DNA of 64,000 nt. Source: Nymphaea colorata. Taxonomy: Eukaryota > Streptophyta > Magnoliopsida > Nymphaeales > Nymphaeaceae. A program made the translations under genes and the position numbers. Location: NCBI RefSeq assembly GCF_008831285.2, contig NC_045139.1:33391706-33455705 (forward strand), given 5' to 3'. The notes beneath the pieces were generated by a model that saw only the letters and a list, made by a program, of their open reading frames with translations, was not told the DNA's origin and ran no database searches. Every line of letters starts with the position of its first letter. The first letter of the stretch is position 1. Of this stretch, positions 37,790 through 50,019 are shown piece by piece.

Positions 37790-40700
37790 GCCCACTTTGA
37801 GGCGAATTGCTCTGACTTATGTACGCCGAGGAACCTAGAAATCTTCCTTAGCACGGTCCACATGCCTAGTCTCAGAATTTTCAAACGTCAGTATCATTTA
37901 AACAATAAATATGGATTGATCTACTCAGTGTAATTTTTGTTTGGTTAACTGGAACTGTTTATATATATGATGGTAATTACTATGGATACTATCTACGTGA
38001 TATATGTTATTGTTTTAACTTGCAGTAAAAGACATTGGAATTATGTGAAAGCACGTAATATAACAACATTTAATGTTTTCAAACGATATTCTTACATATT
38101 CATGATCAGAATGCATGAACTAATCAAGGTCTGATGTTTTGGTAATATGGGGATTGCACCTGTTTGTTAATAATGGACTATGTAATGAAGATTAATGCTA
38201 TAGCTACATCAAAGTTTGTTGTTTTTCCATTATTCATGACCAGATTTTGTGGAAATTAATCATGGATTCGTGAACAGTGAGTGTATTACACATATATTCA
38301 TGTTTCTTGCTCTTCGAGTGGTGGATTGAATATAATACGTTATAGATTGCCGACAACCTTTCAATTTATGGTCACCATATGGAGTTTGGTAGGTGATCGG
38401 CAAATTCTTCTTTTGTCTTGTATTCTTTGCGCTTGAATCGGCCCTTGAGAACGTTAATTTTGTTGCTTAAAGCCATCTTGTTTTAATCAAATGATCTGAT
38501 CCCTTAATAGCATGGAGAAAATAAAGAACCACGCAGTCAAATATAATAACATTATATTATTTATAATAAAGTATACGCATGTCATTTCCTTAAGGAAGTC
38601 AATGGTTTAGACGTGACCTAACATTTTAATGCAAATTCAACTTCAAGTAATCGGATCCAGTAAGCAAAGTTACGTCCAACTAGCAGTATTATTGAGATGC
38701 GACGCACTCTTTGTTTGTTTGTTTTAAAAAGTTTCATCGACGCACTGTTTGTTTGTTTTAAAAAGTTTCATCATATGTATGATCAGTTACAGATGAAACA
38801 AAATTTTATATGGTTTTTTGTTTTCTATCTTTGAATCCGAATAGATCTCAAATCAAATCTACCAAAGATCCGTTGATATCCCTGAGGACATTTATTATCT
38901 CGAGGTGGGAACTTGGACTAAATGCATTGAGGAAGGAACACTTTTTACAGTTTTTCCACTTGTGACATCTTGATTAAAGTACAGCACACGAGTCCCAATT
39001 CAAAAAATTCAGATTGAGATCCACTAGATTCAAAAAAGCTCGAGCTCAAGCTCAAGCTCAGCAAGAACTCTTTAGCTCGTTTAATTTGTTTCTTTGTTTT
39101 TTAACTAAGTCAACTATAAATGTCCATCTAACAGAAAATCTAAAGAAAGAATGCATATATTTTCCATCTAAATGTCCTCTAAAAAAACTTATCGACAGAC
39201 AATCTCTCGTTCTTTACACAATTTATGTAGTCGAGTCAAAATGAGTTTAAAAGAATAGAATTCTTACAACTCGAACTCAAATTATTTAACATATCAAGGA
39301 TAGATTTAAACTCAAGACGAGTCAAACTGGTTTTTATTATCGTCGCTTCTTATGCAACACTATTCATACTCGACAAAATTTTGTGTCAGAAAATTTTAAA
39401 AATCGGGAAGAGTTTTTGGTCACGCCATCTTAGCTAGAAGTAAATGCTAACAATGAAATCAGTCGCTTTCTTAGTTGTTTCAAGGTGTTGAAAAGTGAAG
39501 AATACTTTGATTTTGTCTACTTCGCTCTCTTGGCTACAGTTGACAAAAAGAAGGAAGAAAAGTAGAATCCTCTTTTATTACCTTGTCGCCAATGGCGTTC
39601 GATGTGGTTCACGTGAGCAAAATCAATGGAGACCTTATTATATAACATCATGTGATTACGAGATGGCTAGCTGGATGACGATGCTTCGTATTGAAAAAAG
39701 ATTAAAATAGTCAATTTGCTTTGGCTAAAATATTTTTGTTTTTAAGTTTAAAATGTTAAAGAAAATCTTCAGATATATTACTATTAATTTATTGGATAGG
39801 GGATTGGTACCGGCTACGTATAAATAATTTCCGGATTGGTCTCCCTACTTTTGTTAATGAAAATTGGAGATGTCTAAATCATTTCAAAATAAAAGAGATA
39901 TATTAATATAGGTCTGTAACACCTATTATAAGAAGTTAATCATACTGAAAATGTACTGAAAATTGTAAGAGATTTTCAAAAGCTTAAAAAATGAATTAGT
40001 TAAAGTGCTTGATTTTATTTATTTCTTAATTTTTTTAGGCATGATACCAAATCTATTAAAGAGTGAGTTGGGATCCACCAAACCAAAAGTCTGGACTTAA
40101 TCTTCATGGCAGTAGGCCAGGTTGTTACCAGGTTGTTAGTATAGCAACTCGACCCACTCTCAGAATTAGCTCCTAGTTCAACATTGTTCAACACTCGGAC
40201 TTGTGGTCTCACACGCGCTAATGCATGTTTGTTAAGCGAGGTAGATTGTAATTCAAAAGTTTAGTATTATATTGAAGATTGTGAGATATCTTGAACGGCT
40301 TATAAGAGGGATTGTTGAAGCGGTTGGTTGTCTTGGTTCCTAACCTTTTTCGAACTGAAACCGAAACTAATAGGAGGCGGGTTGAGATCGACCCAACCAG
40401 GAGACCAAGTCTAAAAGTGAATAAAAGGTCGTAAAAATTGGAAAGCCTAACCTTGTTTTAGTAGGAGACAAACACGAGACAATACTGTTTGGAAAAATTT
40501 AGACACGCTGGTCAGGGGATCGAGCTGAGATCAGCAGTAATCTGATCACTGCAGATCTCAACACTCTGGATTTGAGATCCAACCCCTGTCACCCAAGTCC
40601 GACCTCAACGGACAGTTTCTAAGAAATAAGCGTCGGAAGTCCACATCATTTATTCAAACAGTGGATTAATTTTATATATGAGGGGGAAAATGAGTTATTT

Positions 40701-41030
40701 TTTTATGTATGATACCTAAATTAAATGTCGTCGCTTTCCACCACTAACGTTTTTGTAATAAATTTTGTGCTAAACACGATGGGGCGCTTACTAATTTATT
40801 CCACAAGATAAAGAATTTTTACCTAATGCGAACATTCATTAGACCATCAAGCAAATTTCTAAAAGGCGTTTGTTAAGAAGACCGTGTTCTTAAAAAGCAT
40901 GTTCTTTAGAATACATGTTTCAAGAATACTGTGCTTTTGTTCTAAGAAAAATGGTATAATTATGAATGTTAATCTTACAATCAAATGGTAATTCAATTGA
41001 ATCACATAATGCTTTTTGAAGTAAAATCAA
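37790..41030. other. No gene; AT-rich DNA
   Basis: Contains a 38-bp tandem duplication at 38701-38776 (gacgcact..tttaaaaagtttcatc) and a poor copy of the cgag-rich repeat at 39030-39330 (gctcgagctcaagctc, actcgaactcaaat). Frames are short and anonymous. 40060-40570 is a GC-richer patch (agctcctagttcaac, gatccaacccctgtcacc) that may be a repeat edge, but I could not assign it. Confidence 0.45.
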
Positions 41031-41034
41031 ATTA

Positions 41035-41038
<4 letters not shown>

Positions 41039-41108
<70 letters not shown>

Positions 41109-41133
41109 GCACGCACGCACGCACGCACACACA
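41039..41133. repeat. Compound (TC)n(AC)n(GCAC)n microsatellite
   Basis: About 28 TC units run to 41095, followed by ca and cgca repeats to 41133. Confidence 0.95.
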
Positions 41134-41659
41134 GGAGAGGAGAGGTTTCTCTAATTGAATTGTGTACAAATCTTGCCGTGTAGGTTGTGCTTCAACTTAC
41201 TTTCTAGTTTAGGCTGTTTATTCAACAATGCAAAGTATCATATTTCAGCCATTCAAAAATTGAAAACCGGTACTTGAAGGGTCCTGACCTAGTGTATGGT
41301 TTTTTTACATGGCCCTTTAAGCATTTGATACCATGTTTAGCAACTTTCAATCACCCCATTTTGATGATCTTATTGCCTCTACTCATCAAATGCTTGCATG
41401 CCTCAAAAGGAAAATGCATACTATCCCCATTTGAACTGCACAAGAATACTATTTGCAGTGGAATTGTGTTGCTTTCGGAGTTGGTTCAAATGTAATGAGC
41501 AATTCTCTGATAGGTATGAGTATTTTCTAGGCTGGCTGTAAGAAGAAATGCCTCTGCTTCTTCAAACATCAGCAACCTTGTATCCCGGGTTCTCCTGCCA
41601 ATCCAGGTAAGACTTAATGCGCAGGCTGGTTAATCCAAGTGGTTGTCATACATCTGTCT

Positions 41660-42150
41660 TGTTTGTTGTTCTCTGTGGTTTACTTTAATCAGAATCTTGT
41701 TTGTTCTCTGGTTTATTCAAGGTTGGTCTATATAATATCTGATCACAGTTGATCATGATGAATTCCTGTATATTGCTGGCCTGTATAACTGCTAAAGCAT
41801 ACGAAAAGTTAGCATTTGGTGACAAAGTTTCTGTACAATCTTTTCAAATGGTGAAGTTCCAATTCTTTGCCTTCATAGCTGAAAAGAAGCTTGCATATAT
41901 AATTTTTTCAAGTGGTATCATGCCAAGGCTGGTTCATTCAAGGGCTTGTTTGTTCTCTGTTTATCCATGGCTGGTTTATAATCTTTCATCAGAATTCATC
42001 GTCATGAAAATTCTATCATACTGCGGCCCTGTAGAACAATTCAGGCATACTAGCAGTTGGGCATTTGATGAAAAGGTTTTTGTGCAATCTGTTCACAAGT
42101 TGACGCTCCAATTGTTTTCATTCATATGCTTGATTTTGTTAATCCGTAAG
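41660..42150. repeat. Diverged tandem duplication, period about 260 bp
   Basis: 41670-41880 and 41935-42130 correspond: gtttgttctctg, then aaggttggtctata versus catggctggtttata, then catttggtgacaaagtttctgtacaa versus catttgatgaaaaggtttttgtgcaa. A frame of 135 codons (41749-42156) runs through both units but has no family signature. Confidence 0.7.
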
Positions 42151-42159
42151 ATTTAGCTG

Positions 42160-43550
42160 AAGTTGTTTTTTTTTTTTCAAAAATTTTTATTGTAGCTTTA
42201 CATCAGACATATTGAGGGTGTTCTCCTTAGATTACAAAGGATCTACTAATTTCAAAAAATATTGGATGAGTTCTCAAGATCTGTTCTCACCCCTGTCAAG
42301 AATTTTGGAACCTGGTCAGATTGAAAGGGAAAGTGGATGAGAAGTCATGTCCCTTATTTCCTTACAATAACGAGATTTAACCACCTGGTGATGAGAGTCA
42401 TCTACTAAGTTGGAACGCTAAATTAGAAGACATAAAATTGATCTAATTTGGAGATAACAGGAACGATGTTTCGGATTTCCTAACTGCAAATGGCCGACTG
42501 TGATCTTGGTTCTAATTCTGTCGCTTCTACAATAGTTCTGCATAATTTACTTAGCAAAAATAGTGGTCTGTACTGTATCCTATCACCTAATGCACACCAA
42601 GCATCACTGTTTGTGCCAAAACAGGATCAGAACTTCCTTTAGATGATGAATTAATTCAACAATGACCATCTTCCTACACCCATCAAGAGATTGAACCAGA
42701 TCAATTGCTTATAGTTCAAACAACTAGATTTTGTAATAGCAGAGGCCTGCAGGGCAGGGCATTGATGGCTCTAAGCTAGCTAGCAGGACAGCGCTGAACT
42801 TCTTCAAATACCCTGCATATCCTGACAGTTAACTTCTTGGGTTTTCATGAGACTTATGCTGGTTTAGGCCATCCACAATGACTGCAAAATTTTGGAAGCT
42901 GACTTGAACCATGCATATTTACAGTAAAACATTCTTGGTTCTGGCTTTTATGAAAGGATCAAGTGTTGAATACAGAAAGAACAGAAGACGGTTTCCTTTA
43001 CTTCATTGCTACATCCACTTCGTCGTTATCAATTAAAAAGAAAAAAAAAACATGATGTACAAGGAATAAGTATTTGCAATTGCCATGTATTAGCTCAGGA
43101 GTAAAAGCCTTTTGATTTTGGAAAAAAAAAATGATTTCTAAAACTTCTTTAGAAACCAAGCATATTTTCTGATTTTATTAGAAAACTATACAAAAGTTTT
43201 CATGAAATATTATGCACTCAGAACGTTTATACAATTTCATAGAAATTTTGAACCCTGTAGGAGAATTCAACACCAAACGTCTTCCAGAATTTAGTAAAAT
43301 TAAAGTGAACCCTCTCACAGTTGGATATCGGACAGAACCATTCCAAAAAAAATCGGATGTGACAAAAATTTAATAACCGAGTAAGAAATTGATTCACACT
43401 TAAGAAAATAATGTACAAACAAGACAAAAGAGAGAAGTGTTCCTAAAACCAAAGGTCCAAAATGAACCAAAACTTGAGAAAGGATGAAGGAAATAATAGA
43501 AGAAAACAAGAGAAAGGAAGATTGTCCTCAACGACAGTGCTTGTTAGTGT
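42160..43550. other. No gene seen
   Basis: Anonymous AT-rich DNA with short frames on both strands. Confidence 0.45.
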
Positions 43551-43559
43551 TGCCAATCG

Positions 43560-43985
43560 GCCCCTCAAAGGATGTTAAACGGGACAGATTTGAACCAAAT
43601 ATACTGTTTGCCATGTCTGAGATGTTCATATACTCAAAATCAAATTCATATTCGAATACGAATGAAGAAAAATCTATACCAAATCCAAATCAGACTCAAC
43701 AATCTGAGTTCAGTTTTATATTAACATGCAGCTGAATCTGAATCCAACTTTCAGATCGAGCCCAAATTAACTGCATTATAGATATTGAATGTAGGATATT
43801 TATTTAAATTATATCTGATCCAAATCCAGACCTATCCAAACATCTAATTAAATCTGAATCTGATTGGATGTCATTTTTGAAATCTGAATCCGATCAAATT
43901 TCGGGTATCAAATTTTCTTTCATATCTGATTTGTTTAAAACAGTTTGGTCAGATATTGGGTCTCAAACAGATTTATCAACATCCA
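43560..43985. repeat. 'aaatctgaatccgatc' dispersed repeat
   Basis: Dense in tctgaatc, gatccaaatc, atctgattgg and gatcaaatttcggg words; closest to 62940-63330 in this window. Non-coding. Confidence 0.5.
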
Positions 43986-44360
43986 CCAAGTAAAACAGAG
44001 CCTTACACATGAACTCCTATGCATTCATGACTTGCTGCTCCGCTTGCGCCACAACTTAATCAATACCAAAATAGAAATGATAATCATCAGGCAAAAAAGT
44101 AGTAGCAATAAAGAGGATTAATAATAAATATTAAAAAATAAGGTACAATAAAACCAAACCAAGTAAAGAGCCAAGGGGGATGAAAGAGAGGACATGTCAA
44201 TCCTGCGTTCGTGTCTTATCAGAAAATTTGATCTTGAAGTTCTGCAGTATTATACATAGAAATTTTTCTTGGTTTTTTAACTACATAAATCTCTTCACCT
44301 TGAGGACCGAAAGCACTTTCAATAACATAATGTAATTGTTACCAAATAACTCTTAAGAAT

Positions 44361-44495
44361 TAGTTTGACACTAGGAACAACATGTGGGTTTTTATGAATT
44401 CGCTTCAAATTTGAGATAGATTGTATTTCATGAATCTACTGCAAATTTAAGGCACATTATGAAACACCCTTAAAATGTTCCTAATATCAAATGCT
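44361..44495. mobile_element. Small MITE-like foldback element
   Basis: The left end tttgacactaggaaca matches the complement of the right end, TTTGATATTAGGAACA, at 14 of 16 positions around about 100 bp of AT-rich DNA. No clear target duplication. Confidence 0.5.
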
Positions 44496-44979
44496 CCTTT
44501 AAGGGAGAAGAAAATAAAAATTATATTGATATTTCCATCAAAAACTTTATTGCACTGGATGAGTTGTTCCAATAATTAACAGCAGAAACGATAATTTAAA
44601 AAAGATGCTACTTTAGGAGGACAAGGCGTGACAACGACATCCAAACTGTAGAAAAGGACGTTATTTATCATCCTTTTTGCCCGCATCACCTCAACCTTAC
44701 TATGAAAAATATCCTCTCTCTCTCTCTCGCTCATCGTTTATTTATAGAAAATATAAGTAACAAAGTGATATAAACAGTTGCATTCTACTTGTCTTGGAAC
44801 CAAACCAAATTCGAAAAACAGCTAAAAAAACTAAGATTTCTTCACAGAATTAAGCAAATCCGAAGATAATCAGTCTATGCTTTCTGCTATATATATCTGT
44901 GGTGCCCGTCGATGACATCTAACGGCTCCCTCCTGGTTCGAAAACTGTCAAACCAACGAAATTTAACGCTGATGAAATC

Positions 44980-45214
44980 GTGATTGCAATTAATATTAGA
45001 AAAGGAAGAGAAAGAAAAACTCCCCACCAACTTCAACCGAAGTTTTTCATCATCGTCTCACCAAAGAAGAAAGAAAAGCAAGAAGTTCCATCCAAAAAAA
45101 TCTTCACCATCTCCACATCTATAAACCGCGGCTGCCATCAAAGTCATACCACCACAGATGAACCCATCATCCCCTTAGAGAGAGAGAGGGAGAGAGAGAG
45201 AAAGGCAGGCGGAG
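44980..45214 (+). promoter_or_regulatory. Leader of the PLC-like gene with (GA)n tract
   Basis: A purine tract of gaga repeats (about 45175-45201) ends 13 bases before the ATG at 45215, with a C/A-rich leader upstream. An AT-rich tatatata at about 44890-44896 is a possible TATA box but lies far from the ATG. Start of transcription not known. Confidence 0.35.
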
Positions 45215-46171
45215 ATGGGGAGCCATGTCTCGAAGCAGATGGAGAGGAGGAAATCTGTGGGCTCGGAGAAGCAGCAGCTGCACCAATTGCACGAGGAGAG
45301 GGGAGTGACCTTCCCGGGGTCGGACCACCGGCCGGCAGACCGCAAGACGTGGATGTCCTCCCTAGACCTCCAGCGCCTCCAAATCAAGTCCATCGTCTGG
45401 CCCGGCACCCACGACTCCGGCACCAACAAGGTCGGAATCCGGTTCGTCTCCCGGCCCTTCGCGCAATGCCAGTCCTGCTCCATCTACCGGCAGCTCGTCC
45501 TCGGCGCCCGCGTGCTCGACATCCGCGTGGACGAGAACCGGCGCGTCTGCCACGGAATCCTCACCACCTACTGCGTCGACGTCGTCATCCGGGACGTCAA
45601 GCGCTTCCTCTCCGAGACGCAGTCGGAGCTCATCCTCCTCGAGATCCGCACGGAGTTCGGGAAGAACGACCCGCCGGACTTCGACAAGTACCTCGCCGAC
45701 CAACTCGGCGACGTCCTGATCCACCAGGACGAGGGCGTGTTCGACCGAACGGTGGCGGAGGTGCTGCCGAGGCGGGTCATCTGCGTGTGGAAGCCGAGCA
45801 AGGCCGCCCCGCCGGGTCCGGGATCGCCGTTGTGGAGCCGTGGCTATCTCAAGGACAATTGGATCGACACGGACCTGCCGATGACCAAGTTCCAGAGCAA
45901 CCTGAAGCATCTGGGGGAGCAGCCGCCGGTTTCCGGTCGGAAGTACTTCTACCGGGTGGAGAACACGGCGACGCCGCAGGCGGACAACCCGGTCGTCTGC
46001 GTGCGGCCGGTGACGGGTCGGATCCACGGGTTTGCCCGGCTGTTCATCGCGGAGGCCTTCAACAAAGGGATAGGCGATCGGATCCAGGTCTTCTCCACGG
46101 ACTTCATCGACGGGGACTTCGTCGACGCCTGCGTCGGCCTGACGCAAGCCAGGGTGGAAGGGAAAGCGTAG
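45215..46171 (+). CDS. PLC-like phosphodiesterase (PI-PLC X-domain protein)
   Basis: Intronless, GC-rich, 318 codons, MGSHVSKQMERRKSVG to QARVEGKA. The X-type TIM-barrel domain covers about 45-310. WPGTHDSGTNK carries the first catalytic His (66) and RRVCHGIL the second (113), with GARVLDIRV between them as in the PI-PLC X family. There is no Y domain, EF hand or C2 domain, so this is the short, bacterial-like type; its natural substrate in plants is not known. The N terminus MGSHVSK fits an N-myristoylation signal (Gly2, Ser6, Lys7), which suggests membrane attachment. A frame overlapping it from 44980 is a shadow: this frame contains the family motifs. A gene of this type sits beside ARO1 in Arabidopsis as far as I recall. 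Confidence 0.92.
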   Translation: MGSHVSKQMERRKSVGSEKQQLHQLHEERGVTFPGSDHRPADRKTWMSSLDLQRLQIKSIVWPGTHDSGTNKVGIRFVSRPFAQCQSCSIYRQLVLGARVLDIRVDENRRVCHGILTTYCVDVVIRDVKRFLSETQSELILLEIRTEFGKNDPPDFDKYLADQLGDVLIHQDEGVFDRTVAEVLPRRVICVWKPSKAAPPGPGSPLWSRGYLKDNWIDTDLPMTKFQSNLKHLGEQPPVSGRKYFYRVENTATPQADNPVVCVRPVTGRIHGFARLFIAEAFNKGIGDRIQVFSTDFIDGDFVDACVGLTQARVEGKA

Positions 46172-46477
46172 ACTTTTTCTCCCTTCTTCTTCTTCATTCT
46201 TCTTGAAGTCTAGAGTTGTTTGCTCTCTTTTGTCTTTTCTTTTGTGTTCTTCAATTTGTGAACGATCTTGAAGCTGGCTGAGAAATTACTTTTGATATTA
46301 ATGTATATGTTGTAAATGGAGAGTGTGTAAAAATGTTGTTGTACTTGTATCTTCTACTCGATGCCAATTTGGCATTAAGCACAATTAAGTGTGTTCTGGT
46401 TTCAAGATCATTGGTGTTTTAGTTCTTTTGCATTTTGAGAGATGCACAGTTTCTTGTCGTCAAAGGGATTGGCGCAA

Positions 46478-46629
46478 CAGTTTAGGGTATGAGTATGGTA
46501 GTAGTCAGTCTTAGTTTCAATTGCACAACCATGGCTAATTTGCCTAAAAAGATCAGTTTAGGGTATGAGTATGGTAGTAGTCGGTCTTAGTTTCAATTGC
46601 ACAACCATGGCGAATTTGCCTAAAAAGAT
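46478..46629. repeat. 76-bp tandem duplication
   Basis: cagtttagggtatgagtatg starts units at 46478 and 46554; the two differ at about two positions. It lies about 300 bp downstream of the PLC-like stop codon. Confidence 0.95.
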
Positions 46630-46639
46630 GAAGGGTTGA

Positions 46640-47440
46640 GTGAAAGGTTTGGTTCTTTACTGGGTGGTGGGTCTCTCTTGCTCCGCGAAACACAATTGAC
46701 AAATTTAAAAATATGACTCTCCATTCAACATGGAGCAACATGATTTTTGTTATAATTTGTCAAGAACACTAACTATTAAGGAGGTCATGAATCTAACAAC
46801 ACTTTCTTTTAATTTGTATTTATCTCTTTCTTTCTATCAACCATTTGATTCTCCATGAGCCTATGGAAACAGCGACGAGGGAAATAGTATGCTTTGAAAT
46901 GAATGGCTGTGTCCATTATTTCTATTGCGAGACACGTTAGGTGGATTGCCAGGTAAGAGGGGGGACCCACTCCTTTCAATAATTAGCGAGGGAGGGGGAA
47001 GAGCGTCGCACATGGTGGTGCTCATGTCATATGGCCCAAAGATGGGCCTCCCCCACACCAGCGTACATAAATAATTTTAATTTTTAAGCCACAAATTGTC
47101 GGCAGACGACGACAGACTAGTTAATGAGGTGTTTGATGCCCGCGATAAAATTCACTACATCGATTCTTTCAGAGTATGTTCGTGCAGATTTTAGACTTTT
47201 TGGGTTGATCTGATCTTCTACCAAACAGCATATTTAAGTAGCAAAAATCTGTAGATTTAAGATCTATACGGGGTGATAGAACTAACTGGGTGAGGTTTGA
47301 TAGGCAGTCAATCTTCGTTTCGAATTTGTAAAAATGATGGCACTGGTATTCAAGTTGAAGCATTGAATCTTCATTTTGAATTTCTGGGCATCATATGCGG
47401 CATGTATGTCGCTAAGTACTTTCTGGCTTTTGACAATTTA
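46640..47440. other. No gene seen
   Basis: Short anonymous frames (46861-47058, 47169-47363). The part 46920-47060 is GC-richer but shows no motif. Confidence 0.45.
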
Positions 47441-47444
47441 AAGA

Positions 47445-47640
47445 TTTTTCCTTGTAAGGATGACTGGCTCATTCAACCACTTCTAAGAAAGGCTAGGTGC
47501 TTGTTCCATGGGTTTTCACAGAACATGCTTCAGAGCCTTTTACGGTTCAGAGGTGAAGCGCACTGAAACGAAACAGTAACCACTTCAAGACTCGAACCTG
47601 AGTCCTTAGAGGAGCCGAACTACCTGCTACCACCCTTTGC
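47445..47640 (-). mobile_element. tRNA-derived SINE, copy 2
   Basis: On the minus strand the head reads GGTAGCAGGTAGTTCGG (A box) and CAGGTTCGAGTC (B box), followed by the body shared with 10471-10690 (TTGAAGTGGTTACTGT, GTAAAAGGCTC, TCTGTGAAAACCCA) and an A-rich end near 47445-47455. Target duplications not fixed. Confidence 0.7.
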
Positions 47641-47644
47641 CGTT

Positions 47645-49025
47645 CTAAAGCTAAATCTGTAATTTGCGAAAGTGTGTCCTTAAAAGAAAGAGAATAGATC
47701 AAAACTAACTTAATAGAACATATACAGTTGATTTCCAGAATATATAAAACTTTTTGCCGATGGTATTTCTCTTGAACGTGTAAATACTTGAGTGAAATTC
47801 TCTAATTTTCTAATACATAGTTGTCAATTTCTTAGAGTTAAAAGATGCATATTCCGTAATGCTTAGACTTCCAAGTAATGGGTTTCAGATACAACGTTGT
47901 TGCTCTGTTTTACTTTCTCAGTCTCTCTCTTGTTGAATAGTCACAAAAAATATTCTCACATTTTAAATGGCGAGCCTTTGCAAGGAGCTTGAAAAAAGGA
48001 GAGAGAAAAATACGGTAAATCTAAAAAAAAAACATAAAAATCTCAAAAAATAGGAAAAATAAAATAAGTAAAAAACTAATAACGTCAATACTTAAAAATA
48101 AGTAAACAACAACAAATAAAAGCAAGCTGTTTTGTGTTAAAAAATGAAAACAATGATAAATTTAAAAAAAAAAAACATTTTTAGCGTTTTTTGTTCTCAC
48201 GTTTTTTCAAAAAAAAAAGAGCCATATTTTTTAACACGTTAAACGGCTGAATTATTTATTACGTTTTATATGTTTTTTTTTTTTTTTTGAAAAAAAAAAA
48301 AAGCATTAGACTCATGAGTAAGCTAAATTAGATTTAGTTATTTTCTGCCGAGAAACTTTGTTTTGGCTTAAATGCGCAGATTCGACACAACTTACTAGAA
48401 AGTAAAAAATCAATACCTGGAATTTAACTCATTCTGCAAATTTTTTCTATGGTCAGACCAAGTTAACCATGAATGTCCTACCAACTCCTCTTCCTAAGAT
48501 TTTCCTTTGTTTGTCTAACTTCGCCAATAATAATTCATGCATGAGAGGATTATTACAACTTGTGATATTTCGATCTTGTTCTCTCAAGCTCAATATCCAA
48601 TGATTTTTTAGATGTGCATTGAAATGCAGGAGTAGTCTGCATGTATACGACGGCTAGGTTGGAATATTTACTACTCAAATCATACCATAATCAGTTTTCA
48701 GAACCTGTGATAGAGGGGAAACACTATGCATATGCACTCTTAATTGGATCTGGAGAAGATACGAATTGATGATGACACCTATCAAGGCCTCATATAAATC
48801 CACGACTTTACAATTAGAGGTTCCACTCCGGATCCTTTAGCCCAAAAACGAACCTTTTTAAATGTTTAGGTGCTTAACCTTTTGCTTCTACACCACGAGG
48901 AAACCACACTCAGGTCGAGAGACTTTGTCGCTTGCTTGGCAGTATAAAGCACCAATGCTTAGTACCTTCACTTCCAAAGCTTATACCCGCTTCAGCTTCC
49001 ATAAGATGTCGAAGCCCATGGAAAT
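47645..49025. other. No gene; AT-rich DNA with A/T homopolymers
   Basis: Long runs of A or T at 48020-48300; no frame of note. Confidence 0.45.
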
Positions 49026-49029
49026 TGAA

Positions 49030-49330
49030 CTTTGAACCGGTCTCATAAAACCTGGGCCTAGGCACAGCCCGAGCATTGAAACCCGAGCCCGAGCAAGGCC
49101 TGGGTCCAGCCTGATTACATTAAAATATATATTTGTTGATATAAAACAATATATAAATATAATTATTTGTAATAAAATATTATATATGTTAATAAAATAA
49201 ATATTAAAAAATTATCGAGCCCACCCAAGCTTATCGGACCCACCCGGACTATCAAGCTGGCTCGGTGCCCTTTTTTTTGGGCCCGAGCTCGGGCCGAGTA
49301 CTAGATACCTAACGGCGGCCCGCCCAGTGC
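49030..49330. repeat. GC-rich 'cccgagcccgag' dispersed repeat, copy 3
   Basis: GC-rich ends (cctgggcctaggcacagccc at 49050 and gggcccgagctcgggccgag at 49280) flank an AT-rich middle (49120-49210, taaaatattatatatg). Shares words with 8515-8705 and 12065-12215. Confidence 0.5.
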
Positions 49331-49334
49331 CTAA

Positions 49335-50019
49335 GCTTACTTTTACCCATTTGAGCCATTTTATCTTTTTGTATTTATTTAATACGGAGTAAGTCCCACA
49401 AAAACAAAAACATATTCTTGATCATATTCACAATATCACCGGGCGTACTTAGACTAACTTCTAGGAACACACTTAAAAGAATGAAGTTTATATATATCTT
49501 TAAAAAACATAGAGACAACACTATGTCCTAAGAATATAGTTCCAAACGGTTCATTTTATCATACAATGACAAACATATTTAAACGAGCTCTAAACTTCTT
49601 CTTTTTTTTTTTTAATGTTCACTTAAGAGAAACCATCTTTTTTTATTAAAACCTTAATTATCAAACCTTCCTGGCTCCAAGGTTTTGGCTTATTTCGAAG
49701 ATTTTATAATACATCCGTCAAGTCGAGTGTTATGTTTGCTATTGTTTGCATATAATAGTAATGATGGTATTCCAATCTCAGACTCCTGGTTGCACTATGC
49801 CTCTGGAGGCAAGTGAACCAAATATTAAATTTATGAAGAATCAAAGGAAAATTAATCAAAAGTATACTAAATATGTCTTAAACTAGAAGGCTAGGTCTTA
49901 GATTAAGCTAGTAAAATTTCTTTGGACTAAGATATATTCTTCTCTTTTGGGTTTGACAAATAATTATTAAGACAATTCTAATAATTTTATAGATATGTAT
50001 AGAGAGGGGAGAGAGAAAG
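49335..50019. other. 3' flank of the SKS gene
   Basis: AT-rich, without frames of note. It should hold the SKS 3' UTR on the minus strand. Confidence 0.4.

Noticed and set aside
41749-42156. 135-codon plus-strand frame
   Set aside because: It runs through two diverged tandem repeat units and shows no protein family motif.
44980-46206. 408-codon plus-strand frame overlapping the PLC-like gene
   Set aside because: It is a shifted frame; all PI-PLC X motifs, including both catalytic His residues, lie in the frame starting at 45215.
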